A stretch of DNA of 9,509 nt from Candidatus Caldarchaeum sp. Its GTDB lineage: Archaea > Thermoproteota > Nitrososphaeria_A > Caldarchaeales > Caldarchaeaceae. The notes beneath the pieces are model-generated. The model did not search any database, was not told where the DNA came from, and saw nothing but the letters and a program-made list of their open reading frames with translations. Numbering within the stretch: position 1 is the stretch's first letter; the number at the start of each line of letters is the position of its first letter. Where the stretch lies: the NCBI GenBank assembly GCA_025054515.1, contig JANWZT010000044.1:1-9509 (forward strand). Direction: 5' to 3'. Made by a program: the position numbers and the translations under genes. Of this stretch, positions 1-5,283 are shown one piece after another.

Positions 1-327
1 CTGGGCGAGGCGGTTGACAAGCTCGTAAACGTCGAATACTCCGCCAGAGTTGTCCGTGAGCTGGAATGGCTTGAGGAGAAAGGAATATCGACTCATCTTT
101 CCTTCCACCCACTCAGTGGCGAAACCCTCCGAAAACATCCGCCCATAATGCTCGACGTTGTGGAAGACGGCATAGCCGTCGTGGACGACGGAACATACCG
201 CAGAGAGGCATGGAAGATGAAGGCGAGGATGAAGGAGCTTGGAGCGTCGAGGATATGGTTGACGGATGAGGAATGGGTGTGGGTGCTGAAGCCCGACGCA
301 AAAATCGGGGAAGTGATCGAGCTGTGA
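1..327 (+). CDS. Archaeal minimal nucleotidyltransferase (MNT), C-terminal part, 5' truncated
   Basis: The frame is open from the first base and gives 108 residues before TGA at 325-327; the start lies outside the window. What remains matches the tail of archaeal nucleotidyltransferase-domain proteins: a stretch like HPLSGETLRKHPPIMLDVVE, then VVDDGTYRREAW, a basic helix (MKARMKELGA), and the ending WVWVLKPDAKIGEVIEL. The catalytic GS and DxD motifs of the family would lie upstream and cannot be checked. A HEPN gene starts 50 nt downstream on the same strand. In the known MNT/HEPN pairs the nucleotidyltransferase acts as antitoxin, modifying or masking the HEPN ribonuclease. The family call rests on remembered family pattern plus this neighbour; antitoxin function is inference. 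Confidence 0.8.
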   Translation: MGEAVDKLVNVEYSARVVRELEWLEEKGISTHLSFHPLSGETLRKHPPIMLDVVEDGIAVVDDGTYRREAWKMKARMKELGASRIWLTDEEWVWVLKPDAKIGEVIEL

Positions 328-377
328 GAAGGTTTGCATGCTAAAAATAGGTCCCAAAACATAGAAGGGATTGAACC

Positions 378-797
378 GTGAGAAACGTCGACGCCGCAAA
401 AGCTCTCCTCATCCAATCAGCGAGAAGGCTCGAAACCGCCAGAAGAGAGTTGAACGAGGGCAGCATAGCCTACTCCATCAGAAGCTCGCAGGAATCAGTC
501 GAGCTGGCCCTGAAAGCCGCCCTAAGACTTCTCGGCATAGAATATCCCAAGAAACACGACGTAAGCCCGGCCCTGATGAAGTTCAGAGACAGGTTTCCAG
601 CATGGTTCCCCGTAGATGAGATGGCTGACGTCTCGAGAAAGTTGATGGAGAAGAGGGAGCCTGCGATGTACGGCGACGAGCTTTCGACAACACCTGCAGA
701 CCTATTGTTCAGCAGGCCGGAAGCCGAGGAGGCGTTAAGATATGCTGAGCAGGCACACGAAGCCGTGAAAAAACTATTCGCAGAATACAGTGCTTAA
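378..797 (+). CDS. HEPN domain protein (partner of MNT, putative toxin)
   Basis: This 139-residue, almost all-helical protein has the length of stand-alone archaeal HEPN proteins. The family signature is clear in the middle, SIRSSQESVELALKAALRL followed by GIEYPKKHDV (residues about 33-62), then REPAMYGDE near 93-101. A literal R-x5-H (R121 to H127) lies in the last helix; whether it is the HEPN ribonuclease motif cannot be settled by eye. The start is GTG at 378, the only start that leaves the HEPN fold complete. A purine-rich stretch (GAAGGGA, 364-370) precedes it, and a TATA-like CTAAAAATAG at 341-350 lies about 32 nt upstream, so it could have its own promoter in addition to read-through from the MNT gene. 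HEPN proteins of such pairs are typically RNA-cleaving toxins held in check by the MNT partner. Confidence 0.85.
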   Translation: MRNVDAAKALLIQSARRLETARRELNEGSIAYSIRSSQESVELALKAALRLLGIEYPKKHDVSPALMKFRDRFPAWFPVDEMADVSRKLMEKREPAMYGDELSTTPADLLFSRPEAEEALRYAEQAHEAVKKLFAEYSA

Positions 798-1037
798 CCA
801 TCCAAAGCCTCCTCCGCTAATCCCATCCGACACATGTTAATCTCACGGCTGCCACGGCCGCGGCCGCCTTCTACCTGCTCACATGCCCTGACTGGGAGAA
901 GGCCCGGCTTAAGACAGAAAACGCATGGCTTACCGCCCTATCCCGGCCTGTATTAACGGAGTCGCCACGGTAGCTTGAATGAGCATTTCAGATTAGTCTT
1001 CGCCAGCAACTTTCACAATTATAACCAACACTTAGAA

Positions 1038-1823
1038 CTAATCTATTTGTTCGTGGGAGGGCGTCAAGGAGGTGGCGTTGTTTTTAACCAACGCAAGCAC
1101 CCTATCATAGTCATTTTGCGACTGAACTCTTAATCTTGTCCACCCCTCTTCCGTCTGTGTTTCGATGACGAAAAATTTCTTCATACATCCCATAGTCGCA
1201 ATTTTTTTTCCACCGTACCTCAAGCTTATCCACACGCCATGAACCATCTTCTTCTCAAAGCCCATTTTCTCTAAATCGTTCAAAAACCTCTCAGCTAACT
1301 TTCTCATGGCGTCGTTCTGTATTCTGTTTAGTTTTTGCTCTAAAGACGGTGGCACTTTAACCTCAGCCCTCTCCTCTATCTCGATGCTTTCAAACACAAC
1401 ATTTATCTCTCCGGAAGGTAGCATGTACGCCTTGTACGTTTTTAACTCCAAATCAACATCGATGTATTTGCATATTCTTTTGACCATCTGGGAAAAGGAA
1501 GGCGCTATCAACATAAGCCTGGGCTCGTCATCCGAAACTGTACTTTCGCCGCTCGACACAAGTTTAGCTATGCTGGCTATGTTGGATGCGACGTAATCAT
1601 AGTATCTTAGACCTTGGAGTAATTGTTCATCGTCTTCCTTCGCTTTCAACTCAGCAACCACAAGAACCCCGTTTCCGTCAACCCCGAGAATATCCAGCGG
1701 CCCACTGTCAGTCGGCCACTGAGTGTACAGCACTTTAAAACCCTCCTCAACATCTTGCGGGTCAGTTGAAACATACTTTTCCAAATCCTTTTCAGAGATT
1801 TGAATAGGTTTAAGCTTACCCAC
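1038..1823 (-). CDS. DUF91/NucS-like PD-(D/E)XK nuclease family protein
   Basis: With the start at GTG 1823 the product is 261 residues. Residues about 9-140 form a RecB/NucS-type nuclease core. A helix with ISEKDLEKYV and WPTDSGPLDILGVD (D44) is followed by VLVVAELKAK (E58, K60) and QLLQGLRYYDYV (Q70, R73, Y74), which together give the D...ExK...Q catalytic pattern of the superfamily. The C-terminal part (about 165-255) is a separate, unrecognised domain. Relatives of this fold cut DNA, often at branched or mismatched structures; the substrate here is unknown. The frame extends to TTG 1841 and GTG 1838, but a strong TATA box at 1845-1855 abuts those codons, so transcription should begin near 1823 and a leaderless GTG start fits better. 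The gene is visibly AT-richer than its neighbours, which hints at acquisition. No partner gene adjoins it. Confidence 0.75.
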   Translation of the reverse strand: MGKLKPIQISEKDLEKYVSTDPQDVEEGFKVLYTQWPTDSGPLDILGVDGNGVLVVAELKAKEDDEQLLQGLRYYDYVASNIASIAKLVSSGESTVSDDEPRLMLIAPSFSQMVKRICKYIDVDLELKTYKAYMLPSGEINVVFESIEIEERAEVKVPPSLEQKLNRIQNDAMRKLAERFLNDLEKMGFEKKMVHGVWISLRYGGKKIATMGCMKKFFVIETQTEEGWTRLRVQSQNDYDRVLALVKNNATSLTPSHEQID

Positions 1824-1844
1824 GAGTTTAACATTCACCAACCG

Positions 1845-1855
1845 TATATATATTT
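1845..1855 (-). promoter_or_regulatory. TATA box for the DUF91/NucS-like gene
   Basis: The minus strand reads AAAATATATATA here, a strong archaeal TATA box. Its centre is about 27 nt upstream of GTG 1823, the normal distance to an archaeal transcription start. It lies only 4 nt from the upstream TTG candidate, which argues against that longer start. Confidence 0.6.
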
Positions 1856-1941
1856 TACCGTTAAGGAAAGCAACAATCTACAAGAATGTTTTCAGAAATG
1901 GTCGCCTTAAACGGAACATACGTTTCCTAACCTGAAAAATC

Positions 1942-2016
1942 TGCGGGGGTGATGTTCCCGTGGGCTGTATCCCACGAACCCCTGTGAAAGCGGGTCTCGA
2001 GCCAGCCGCCGTTGCC
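1942..2016 (-). pseudogene. Decayed tRNA-Leu-like 3' portion (possible degenerate attachment-site copy)
   Basis: On the minus strand this copies the anticodon arm, variable arm, T-stem and 3' acceptor strand of the intact tRNA-Leu at 2822-2937. Shared blocks include CTGCGGGGG at the 3' end, a 13-nt identity (CCCACGAACCCCT) and the surroundings of the anticodon loop. The loop reads CTCGAGA (CGA at the anticodon position) instead of CTCAAGA, and its stem has one mismatch. The T-loop consensus TTCGAAT is lost, about 9 extra bases sit between T-stem and acceptor, and no GCGGGGG 5' acceptor strand is found upstream. It therefore cannot fold as a normal tRNA. It may be a remnant of an integration event at the tRNA or of a tandem tRNA duplication. 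Confidence 0.6.
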
Positions 2017-2050
2017 GTTTGCTCAGTTTAGAAAGGCCGGTTAACGGCAA
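2012..2050. repeat. Perfect 8-bp inverted repeat downstream of vapC
   Basis: TTGCCGTT (2012-2019) and AACGGCAA (2043-2050) are perfect inverted copies separated by 23 nt, 36 nt beyond the vapC stop codon. The stem could form a hairpin in the vapBC transcript, but no T-run follows, so terminator function is only a possibility. It sits at the 5' edge of the decayed tRNA copy and may be part of that relic. Confidence 0.4.
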
Positions 2051-2085
2051 TTCCACGACTGCGAATGATTGGAGGAATGTTTTCG

Positions 2086-2517
2086 CTATCGACGTACCCT
2101 AACTTTAGACGGCTCAACGACTTTCACATATGGCTCCGATTTAGCCATTTCCACATCGTACGTCACGATTGCGTTTGAATTGGTGGTTAAAGCTGTGGCG
2201 ACTATTATTGCGTCGGGAAGTTTGAGCCCGAGCTCGGCTCTCAGCCTGCCTGCTTCACAGGCGGTCTTATGGTCGAGTGGTGCTATTTCATAGTTGGGCG
2301 ATGTGATGAAACCCGTTAGCAGCTCGTCGGCTTCTTCGGCATCACCCATTTGATGATATCCTGTGCAGAGCTCCGCGATGACAAGGGTCGGAACAACACA
2401 CCGGAGCCTGCCTTCATCGGTGTTCTCTATCAACGCTAGGGCCTCTGAATGACGGCGGTCGTCTCTGTTCTTGGCTGCGACAAACACGTTGGTGTCGAGT
2501 ATTATTTTCACACCCAC
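2086..2517 (-). CDS. vapC: VapC-type PIN-domain ribonuclease toxin
   Basis: This is a full-length PIN-domain protein of 143 residues, typical for VapC. All four acidic positions of the metal-binding active site are visible: D8 in IILDTNVFVAA, E49 in LVIAELCTGY, D102 in LKLPDAIIVATAL and D121 in AIVTYD. Family members cleave RNA, often tRNA or rRNA, with Mg2+ when released from their antitoxin. The ATG start at 2517 overlaps the end of the AbrB-type antitoxin gene by 10 nt, so the two are translationally coupled. The tRNA-Leu gene lies immediately upstream of the pair and a decayed tRNA-Leu copy downstream. Identity is secure; the RNA target cannot be told from sequence. Confidence 0.93.
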   Translation of the reverse strand: MGVKIILDTNVFVAAKNRDDRRHSEALALIENTDEGRLRCVVPTLVIAELCTGYHQMGDAEEADELLTGFITSPNYEIAPLDHKTACEAGRLRAELGLKLPDAIIVATALTTNSNAIVTYDVEMAKSEPYVKVVEPSKVRVRR

Positions 2518-2741
2518 TCACTGCGGAGTTTCCGCTGAAACTCCAGAGGGTCCACGGGCCATGGCTTCTGACGACGAAGCAGCTTCGAAACCTTGACTAC
2601 GCCGTCCTTGACCACGACCACCTTCCCGTCCTCAACGACGAAGACCACCCGGTCGCCGGGCCCGACGCCCAGAAACTCCCTTATCTCCTTCGGAATCGTC
2701 ACCTGCCCCTTGCCGCTGACCGGCGAAACACCCGAAACCAT
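2508..2741 (-). CDS. vapB: VapB-type AbrB/SpoVT family antitoxin
   Basis: The protein is a swapped-hairpin AbrB domain: SPVSGKGQVTIPKEIREFLG, then GPGDRVVFVVEDGKVVV, the usual DNA-binding half of archaeal VapB antitoxins. It is followed by a short tail rich in basic and aromatic residues (LLRRQKPWPVDPLEFQRKL) that would wrap the PIN toxin. It binds its own promoter and neutralises VapC. ATG 2741 is chosen (77 residues) over in-frame TTG 2750: the fold needs nothing upstream, and a TATA-like element about 30 nt upstream of the ATG suits a leaderless or near-leaderless message. Its last 10 nt overlap vapC. Confidence 0.9.
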   Translation of the reverse strand: MVSGVSPVSGKGQVTIPKEIREFLGVGPGDRVVFVVEDGKVVVVKDGVVKVSKLLRRQKPWPVDPLEFQRKLRSEWV

Positions 2742-2766
2742 TCCAACCAAAAGTAAAGAATTCTTT

Positions 2767-2774
2767 GATTAAAA
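2767..2774 (-). promoter_or_regulatory. Probable TATA-like element of vapBC
   Basis: The minus strand reads TTTTAATC about 30 nt upstream of ATG 2741, the expected distance for an archaeal promoter giving a short or absent leader. The match to consensus is modest. VapB, as an autorepressor, would be expected to bind close by, but no clear operator palindrome was identified. Confidence 0.35.
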
Positions 2775-2811
2775 CTTTACATACGCCTGCTCAAAGAACA
2801 GGAGAAAACCC

Positions 2812-2816
2812 AAAAA
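2812..2816 (-). terminator. Oligo-T run downstream of tRNA-Leu
   Basis: Five consecutive T residues on the minus strand begin 5 nt past the discriminator base of the tRNA. Short T-runs of this kind terminate archaeal transcription. Confidence 0.4.
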
Positions 2817-2821
2817 TTGTC

Positions 2822-2937
2822 TGCGGGGGGTGGGATTCGAACCCACGAACCCCTACGGGAGTAGGTCTTGAGCCTACCGCCGCTGGCTTTCCACAGCTTA
2901 TGCTGTGGCTAATTTGACCAGGCTTGGCTACCCCCGC
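2822..2937 (-). tRNA. tRNA-Leu (anticodon CAA) with a D-arm intron
   Basis: A complete class II cloverleaf can be drawn on the minus strand. The acceptor GCGGGGG (2937-2931) pairs with CCCCCGC (2829-2823), followed by discriminator A at 2822. The D-stem is GCC/GGC and the D-loop contains GGTC. The anticodon stem GTAGG/CCTAC encloses loop CTCAAGA, giving anticodon CAA (2870-2868), which decodes UUG. A long variable arm (CCC/GGG stem) follows, then the T-arm GTGGG-TTCGAAT-CCCAC. CCA is not encoded. About 31 nt are inserted between D-loop and D-stem; removing them leaves about 85 nt, normal for tRNA-Leu. A TATA box lies 26-32 nt upstream and an oligo-T run follows. The long variable arm, the A discriminator and the anticodon all agree with leucine. 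Confidence 0.93.
2882..2912 (-). other. Probable archaeal tRNA intron in the D-arm
   Basis: About 31 nt interrupt the tRNA just before the 3' strand of the D-stem. The insert contains a perfect 7-bp hairpin, CCACAGC-ATAA-GCTGTGG. A relaxed bulge-helix-bulge can be drawn: outer GCC/GGC, central TGGT/GCCA (with one G-T pair), bulges CAAA and GC, and inner TT/AA leading to the hairpin. This is what the archaeal splicing endonuclease cuts. Exact boundaries are uncertain by 1-2 nt. Introns outside the 37/38 position are known mainly in Thermoproteota, Aigarchaeota and Thaumarchaeota. Confidence 0.7.
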
Positions 2938-2962
2938 TCACCTATGAATTCCGAGTCTAACA

Positions 2963-2969
2963 TTTATAG
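2963..2969 (-). promoter_or_regulatory. TATA box of tRNA-Leu
   Basis: The minus strand reads CTATAAA, close to consensus, with its centre about 29 nt upstream of the first tRNA base. It lies back to back with the promoter of the plus-strand cluster, inside a 91-bp divergent region. Confidence 0.65.
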
Positions 2970-2997
2970 CTATGATTTGTGACCCGGCTCCACAACG

Positions 2998-3005
2998 CTT
3001 TTAAT
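2998..3005 (+). promoter_or_regulatory. TATA-like box for the five-gene plus-strand cluster
   Basis: CTTTTAATC-like sequence is centred about 28 nt upstream of ATG 3029. The spacing implies a leaderless or nearly leaderless message beginning at the B-box gene. No Shine-Dalgarno sequence is seen before that ATG, which agrees. Confidence 0.45.
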
Positions 3006-3028
3006 CCGGCCGCGTCGTTTCTTTGGTA

Positions 3029-3289
3029 ATGCGGTGTTTCGTCCATCGTGACAGGGAGGCTGTCGGAGTTTGCTTTTACTGCCACCGCGCCGTCTGCGAC
3101 AAATGCTCGGTCTACGACGACTCGAAGCTGTTTTGTCAAGACCATAACATCAAGATGTATTCGCTTGAGTTTACGAAGTTTTATGTGATGGCCATCGATT
3201 TGGCGCGTGATGCGGCGGCTAAAGGTGTTAGGACGCAGGATTTGGTCGCTAAGCTTGAAAGGGATTTGAAAGAGGTTTCTCGCGGGTGA
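3029..3289 (+). CDS. B-box-type zinc-finger protein
   Basis: This is an 86-residue protein. Residues 1-39 carry metal ligands in B-box order: C3-x2-H6, C15-x2-C18, C23-x2-C26 and C36-x2-H39, within segments such as MRCFVHRDREAVGVCFYCHR. Small archaeal proteins with this finger are known but their roles are mostly undefined; the finger is usually a protein-interaction module. The rest (about 42-86) is a helix followed by a charged helix (KLERDLKEV) with no membrane segment. ATG 3029 is preferred over TTG 3023 because the finger starts at once and a TATA-like box lies 28 nt upstream. The next gene begins 3 nt after its stop, so the protein probably serves as soluble adaptor in the same process as the membrane protein that follows; that last point is inference. 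Confidence 0.75.
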   Translation: MRCFVHRDREAVGVCFYCHRAVCDKCSVYDDSKLFCQDHNIKMYSLEFTKFYVMAIDLARDAAAKGVRTQDLVAKLERDLKEVSRG

Positions 3290-3292
3290 TGC

Positions 3293-4114
3293 GTGGTTTC
3301 TGAGATGTTGGGTGCAAGAATCCGCGGTAAACCGGACATCTTGACGGTTGCGCTGTTCCTTTTGTCGGCTTTTCTCATCGCGAATTTCCTACTGTTCACC
3401 TCGTTTGCCCGTCTCGACGTTGGAGTTGGCTCCCAGTGGCTCTACAACGTCCGCGTCGGTGGTTCAGCAGGCTTGGCCGTTGAATCGTATGAGGAGAAGG
3501 TGTGGCTCGAGTCGTTGATTTACTGCGAGAAAATCCTATGCTACAGAATCGTGAAAACCAATCCAACCCATCTACACAGCGACTATCTCACCGGCGACAA
3601 CCGCCTAATCCGGTCCACGATAATCGACAAAGGTGATGGGACGGTTTATGAAATCAGCTATGAGCCGCCGTTGCTTATGATGCCCATGTCGCTTTCCGTT
3701 GGCGATGTATGGCAGTCGAGCTCGACGGCGACGGTCAGAGTGTTTTCTCAGGGATTTGTCAAGGAGGATAGGATATGGATGGGGAACGTCGAATCCAAGG
3801 TTGTTGAAAGGCTTGTTCTATCGGGTGTCGGCGGCTCTGTCGAAGGGTTTCTGATTGAGGAGAGGAGGGAAGGGGTTTTGACCAAGAGAATGATATACAG
3901 CCCGAGTGTTCATCAGGTGGTCCGGTACGAGATACCTGTTTCCGTGGTGTGGGGTGAGCTTATCGACGTGAGCATAAGGGCTCCCGGATTGTTTGATTTT
4001 CTGATGATAAACATGTTTTCTGGGTTTGAGCTGCGTTATCTCCTTGTTTTGACGGTTGTTTTAGGCTTTTTAAGGCTTTATCTATGGCTCGGATACCGCG
4101 GGCCGAAGGAATAA
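3293..4114 (+). CDS. Unknown membrane protein: two anchors with a large external domain
   Basis: This 273-residue protein has no family I can name. A hydrophobic helix at about 15-37 and another at about 248-266 bracket a roughly 200-residue, strand-rich domain that would lie outside the cell. That domain starts with an aromatic motif (SQWLYNVRVGG) and contains MSLSVGDVWQSS, a pattern common in secreted beta-rich domains of the DUF3108 kind. Two cysteines, C78 and C83, could form an external disulfide. Short basic tails face the cytoplasm at both ends. The GTG start at 3293 lies 3 nt after the B-box stop; an SD-like GGTGAT at 3285-3290 could also serve ATG 3305. It is cotranscribed with the genes on either side. 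Confidence 0.65.
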   Translation: MVSEMLGARIRGKPDILTVALFLLSAFLIANFLLFTSFARLDVGVGSQWLYNVRVGGSAGLAVESYEEKVWLESLIYCEKILCYRIVKTNPTHLHSDYLTGDNRLIRSTIIDKGDGTVYEISYEPPLLMMPMSLSVGDVWQSSSTATVRVFSQGFVKEDRIWMGNVESKVVERLVLSGVGGSVEGFLIEERREGVLTKRMIYSPSVHQVVRYEIPVSVVWGELIDVSIRAPGLFDFLMINMFSGFELRYLLVLTVVLGFLRLYLWLGYRGPKE

Positions 4115-4120
4115 AAAAAT

Positions 4121-4504
4121 ATGTCCAAACAGCTATTGTTAACCGTGGCCGTTGTCCTGTATTCGACGACTTGGACGGGGGATTTGGCTCTCGGCGAAGC
4201 GGTCGCAGAGCTTTTGAAACAGGAACTCAGCAAAAACGGCGTCAGCTACAGAATTGTTGAAAGAAGATGGAGCGATATGGAGTTCGCCAAGCTTTTGGGT
4301 GATGTATCGACGTCGGACGTGTTCATCGAGGTTGAGGTCGATGAAAGAGATTTGGCGGCTGGTGAAAGATGTCTTGAATCCGTTTATGCCGATGTTAGGA
4401 AGCTCAAGGAGATGGCTCTTAAGGTCGCTAAGACCAAATACGTCAAGAACGAAAGCGAGCTTGAAGAATACCGGCGCGGCCTTGAGGAAACGTATGGGTG
4501 GTGA
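4121..4504 (+). CDS. Small conserved-looking protein, possible redox-fold relic, unknown function
   Basis: The product has 127 residues and begins 6 nt after the preceding stop. The N-terminus VAVVLYSTTWTGDL (about 9-22) resembles the first strand and active-site turn of glutaredoxin-like proteins (YSTTWCxxC), but T19 and L22 stand where the two cysteines should be. A helix (ALGEAVAELLKQEL) and a second strand (YRIVER) follow in the expected order. The downstream cis-proline motif of that fold is not evident. Residues 77-127 are charged and helical, perhaps coiled-coil. The protein is cytoplasmic or weakly membrane-associated. The fold suggestion is tentative; the coding call rests on tight packing within the cluster and coherent composition. 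Confidence 0.55.
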   Translation: MSKQLLLTVAVVLYSTTWTGDLALGEAVAELLKQELSKNGVSYRIVERRWSDMEFAKLLGDVSTSDVFIEVEVDERDLAAGERCLESVYADVRKLKEMALKVAKTKYVKNESELEEYRRGLEETYGW

Positions 4505-4510
4505 AGCGGC

Positions 4511-4672
4511 GTGAGCGGAGAAGGTATCTACGTTGTTTGTCCAAACTGTGGAAAGAAAACAGTCAGGAAGAAGCGGTGCATGTTTTGCTGGGCCCGTCTT
4601 CCCGTCGAGGAGCAGGGCAAACTCGGAGGCGGCGGCATTCCATACTGGCACAGAGGGCTGGAGGAAGGATGA
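4511..4672 (+). CDS. 53-residue zinc-ribbon protein
   Basis: A short frame from GTG 4511 encodes 53 residues with a four-cysteine ribbon, VVCPNCGKK (C10, C13) and KRCMFCWARL (C23, C26). It ends in a glycine run and PYWHRGLEEG. The 9-residue spacing between the cysteine pairs is short but usual for mini ribbons. An SD-like GGTGA at 4500-4504 lies 6 nt before the GTG, and the stop overlaps the next start as ATGA. Such ribbons bind nucleic acid or protein partners; which applies here cannot be told. A longer overlapping frame (GTG 4498 onward) would hide this gene, but it lacks any domain over this stretch. Confidence 0.7.
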   Translation: MSGEGIYVVCPNCGKKTVRKKRCMFCWARLPVEEQGKLGGGGIPYWHRGLEEG

Positions 4673-5283
4673 TAGAGCTTCTGGTCACCGATTTTCTGCA
4701 ATATGCTGCAACGTCAGAGGCCCGTCAACGGTTCAACGAATACAACAGCAGGAAAAAAACCATCGAGCCGCTGTTGTCCGAAGAAAACATAGACAACGTC
4801 AAGCCAGACGAGTTAGAAGATGTTTTCCGCAGCCTCCAGACGTGCCAAGCCCATCCCAGTTATTTATTGATCCTTGAACGGTACGGTCTCGAAAGCCTTC
4901 GCGAACATCTCAAATATTTTCTCTACGGGTCAGACCCTCTCGAAATAAGGTTCGACACGTTTTTCGAACAGATCCCGGAGATGCCTCAGCTCGCGTTGAT
5001 GGAGGTAGCCACGTTTGCTCAGCCGCGGAATTTCTGCATCTGGGACGAGGCCGCGAAGAAAACCATCATCTACATCGGACACAGCAGGATGCACGGGCTT
5101 TCGGAGACCTCTTTCCAAGAAAAGATTGCCGGGCTTGACTATGTCTGGGCGAAGCTTGCGCTAAACCATGTTCGACAGATTTTGTCGGCGTATGCGGGAA
5201 GTAGATGCGACTTCGTCGACGTGTTCTTCTTCACGAATTTCGTTTACGAGAAATGGGTTATGAAAAAAATCGTGGATGTTTAG
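4669..5283 (+). CDS. Helical protein of unknown function
   Basis: The product has 204 residues and starts at ATG 4669, which overlaps the zinc-ribbon stop as ATGA and has GGAGGA just upstream. I choose this over the in-frame GTG 4498 because the added 57 residues would be arginine-rich read-through of the ribbon gene in another frame. The protein is mainly helical with no membrane segment. One stretch, MPQLALMEVATFAQPRNFCIWDEAAKKTIIYIG (about 105-137), recalls a helical module in some DNA-modifying and restriction-associated proteins, in which a helix is followed by a xxxxIWN/D motif. That likeness is weak. It ends the plus-strand cluster and its last 4 nt overlap the convergent NrfD gene. 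Confidence 0.7.
   Translation: MIELLVTDFLQYAATSEARQRFNEYNSRKKTIEPLLSEENIDNVKPDELEDVFRSLQTCQAHPSYLLILERYGLESLREHLKYFLYGSDPLEIRFDTFFEQIPEMPQLALMEVATFAQPRNFCIWDEAAKKTIIYIGHSRMHGLSETSFQEKIAGLDYVWAKLALNHVRQILSAYAGSRCDFVDVFFFTNFVYEKWVMKKIVDV

Noticed and set aside
1942..2050. A second functional tRNA (Ser CGA, or an intron-bearing or split tRNA)
   Set aside because: The loop would read CGA, but the 5' acceptor strand is absent nearby, the T-loop consensus is lost and the anticodon stem has a mismatch. A split-tRNA half is not excluded but nothing shows it.
2957..3145. A 62-codon minus-strand frame upstream of the tRNA
   Set aside because: It covers the divergent promoter region and the B-box finger codons, and lacks any domain.
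4139..4651. A 170-codon minus-strand frame
   Set aside because: It is antisense to the small protein and zinc-ribbon genes, with no recognisable domain or promoter.
4498..4668. N-terminal extension of the helical protein to GTG 4498
   Set aside because: The added residues are arginine-rich and lie in a different frame over the zinc-ribbon gene, whose cysteines and SD sequence are coherent.
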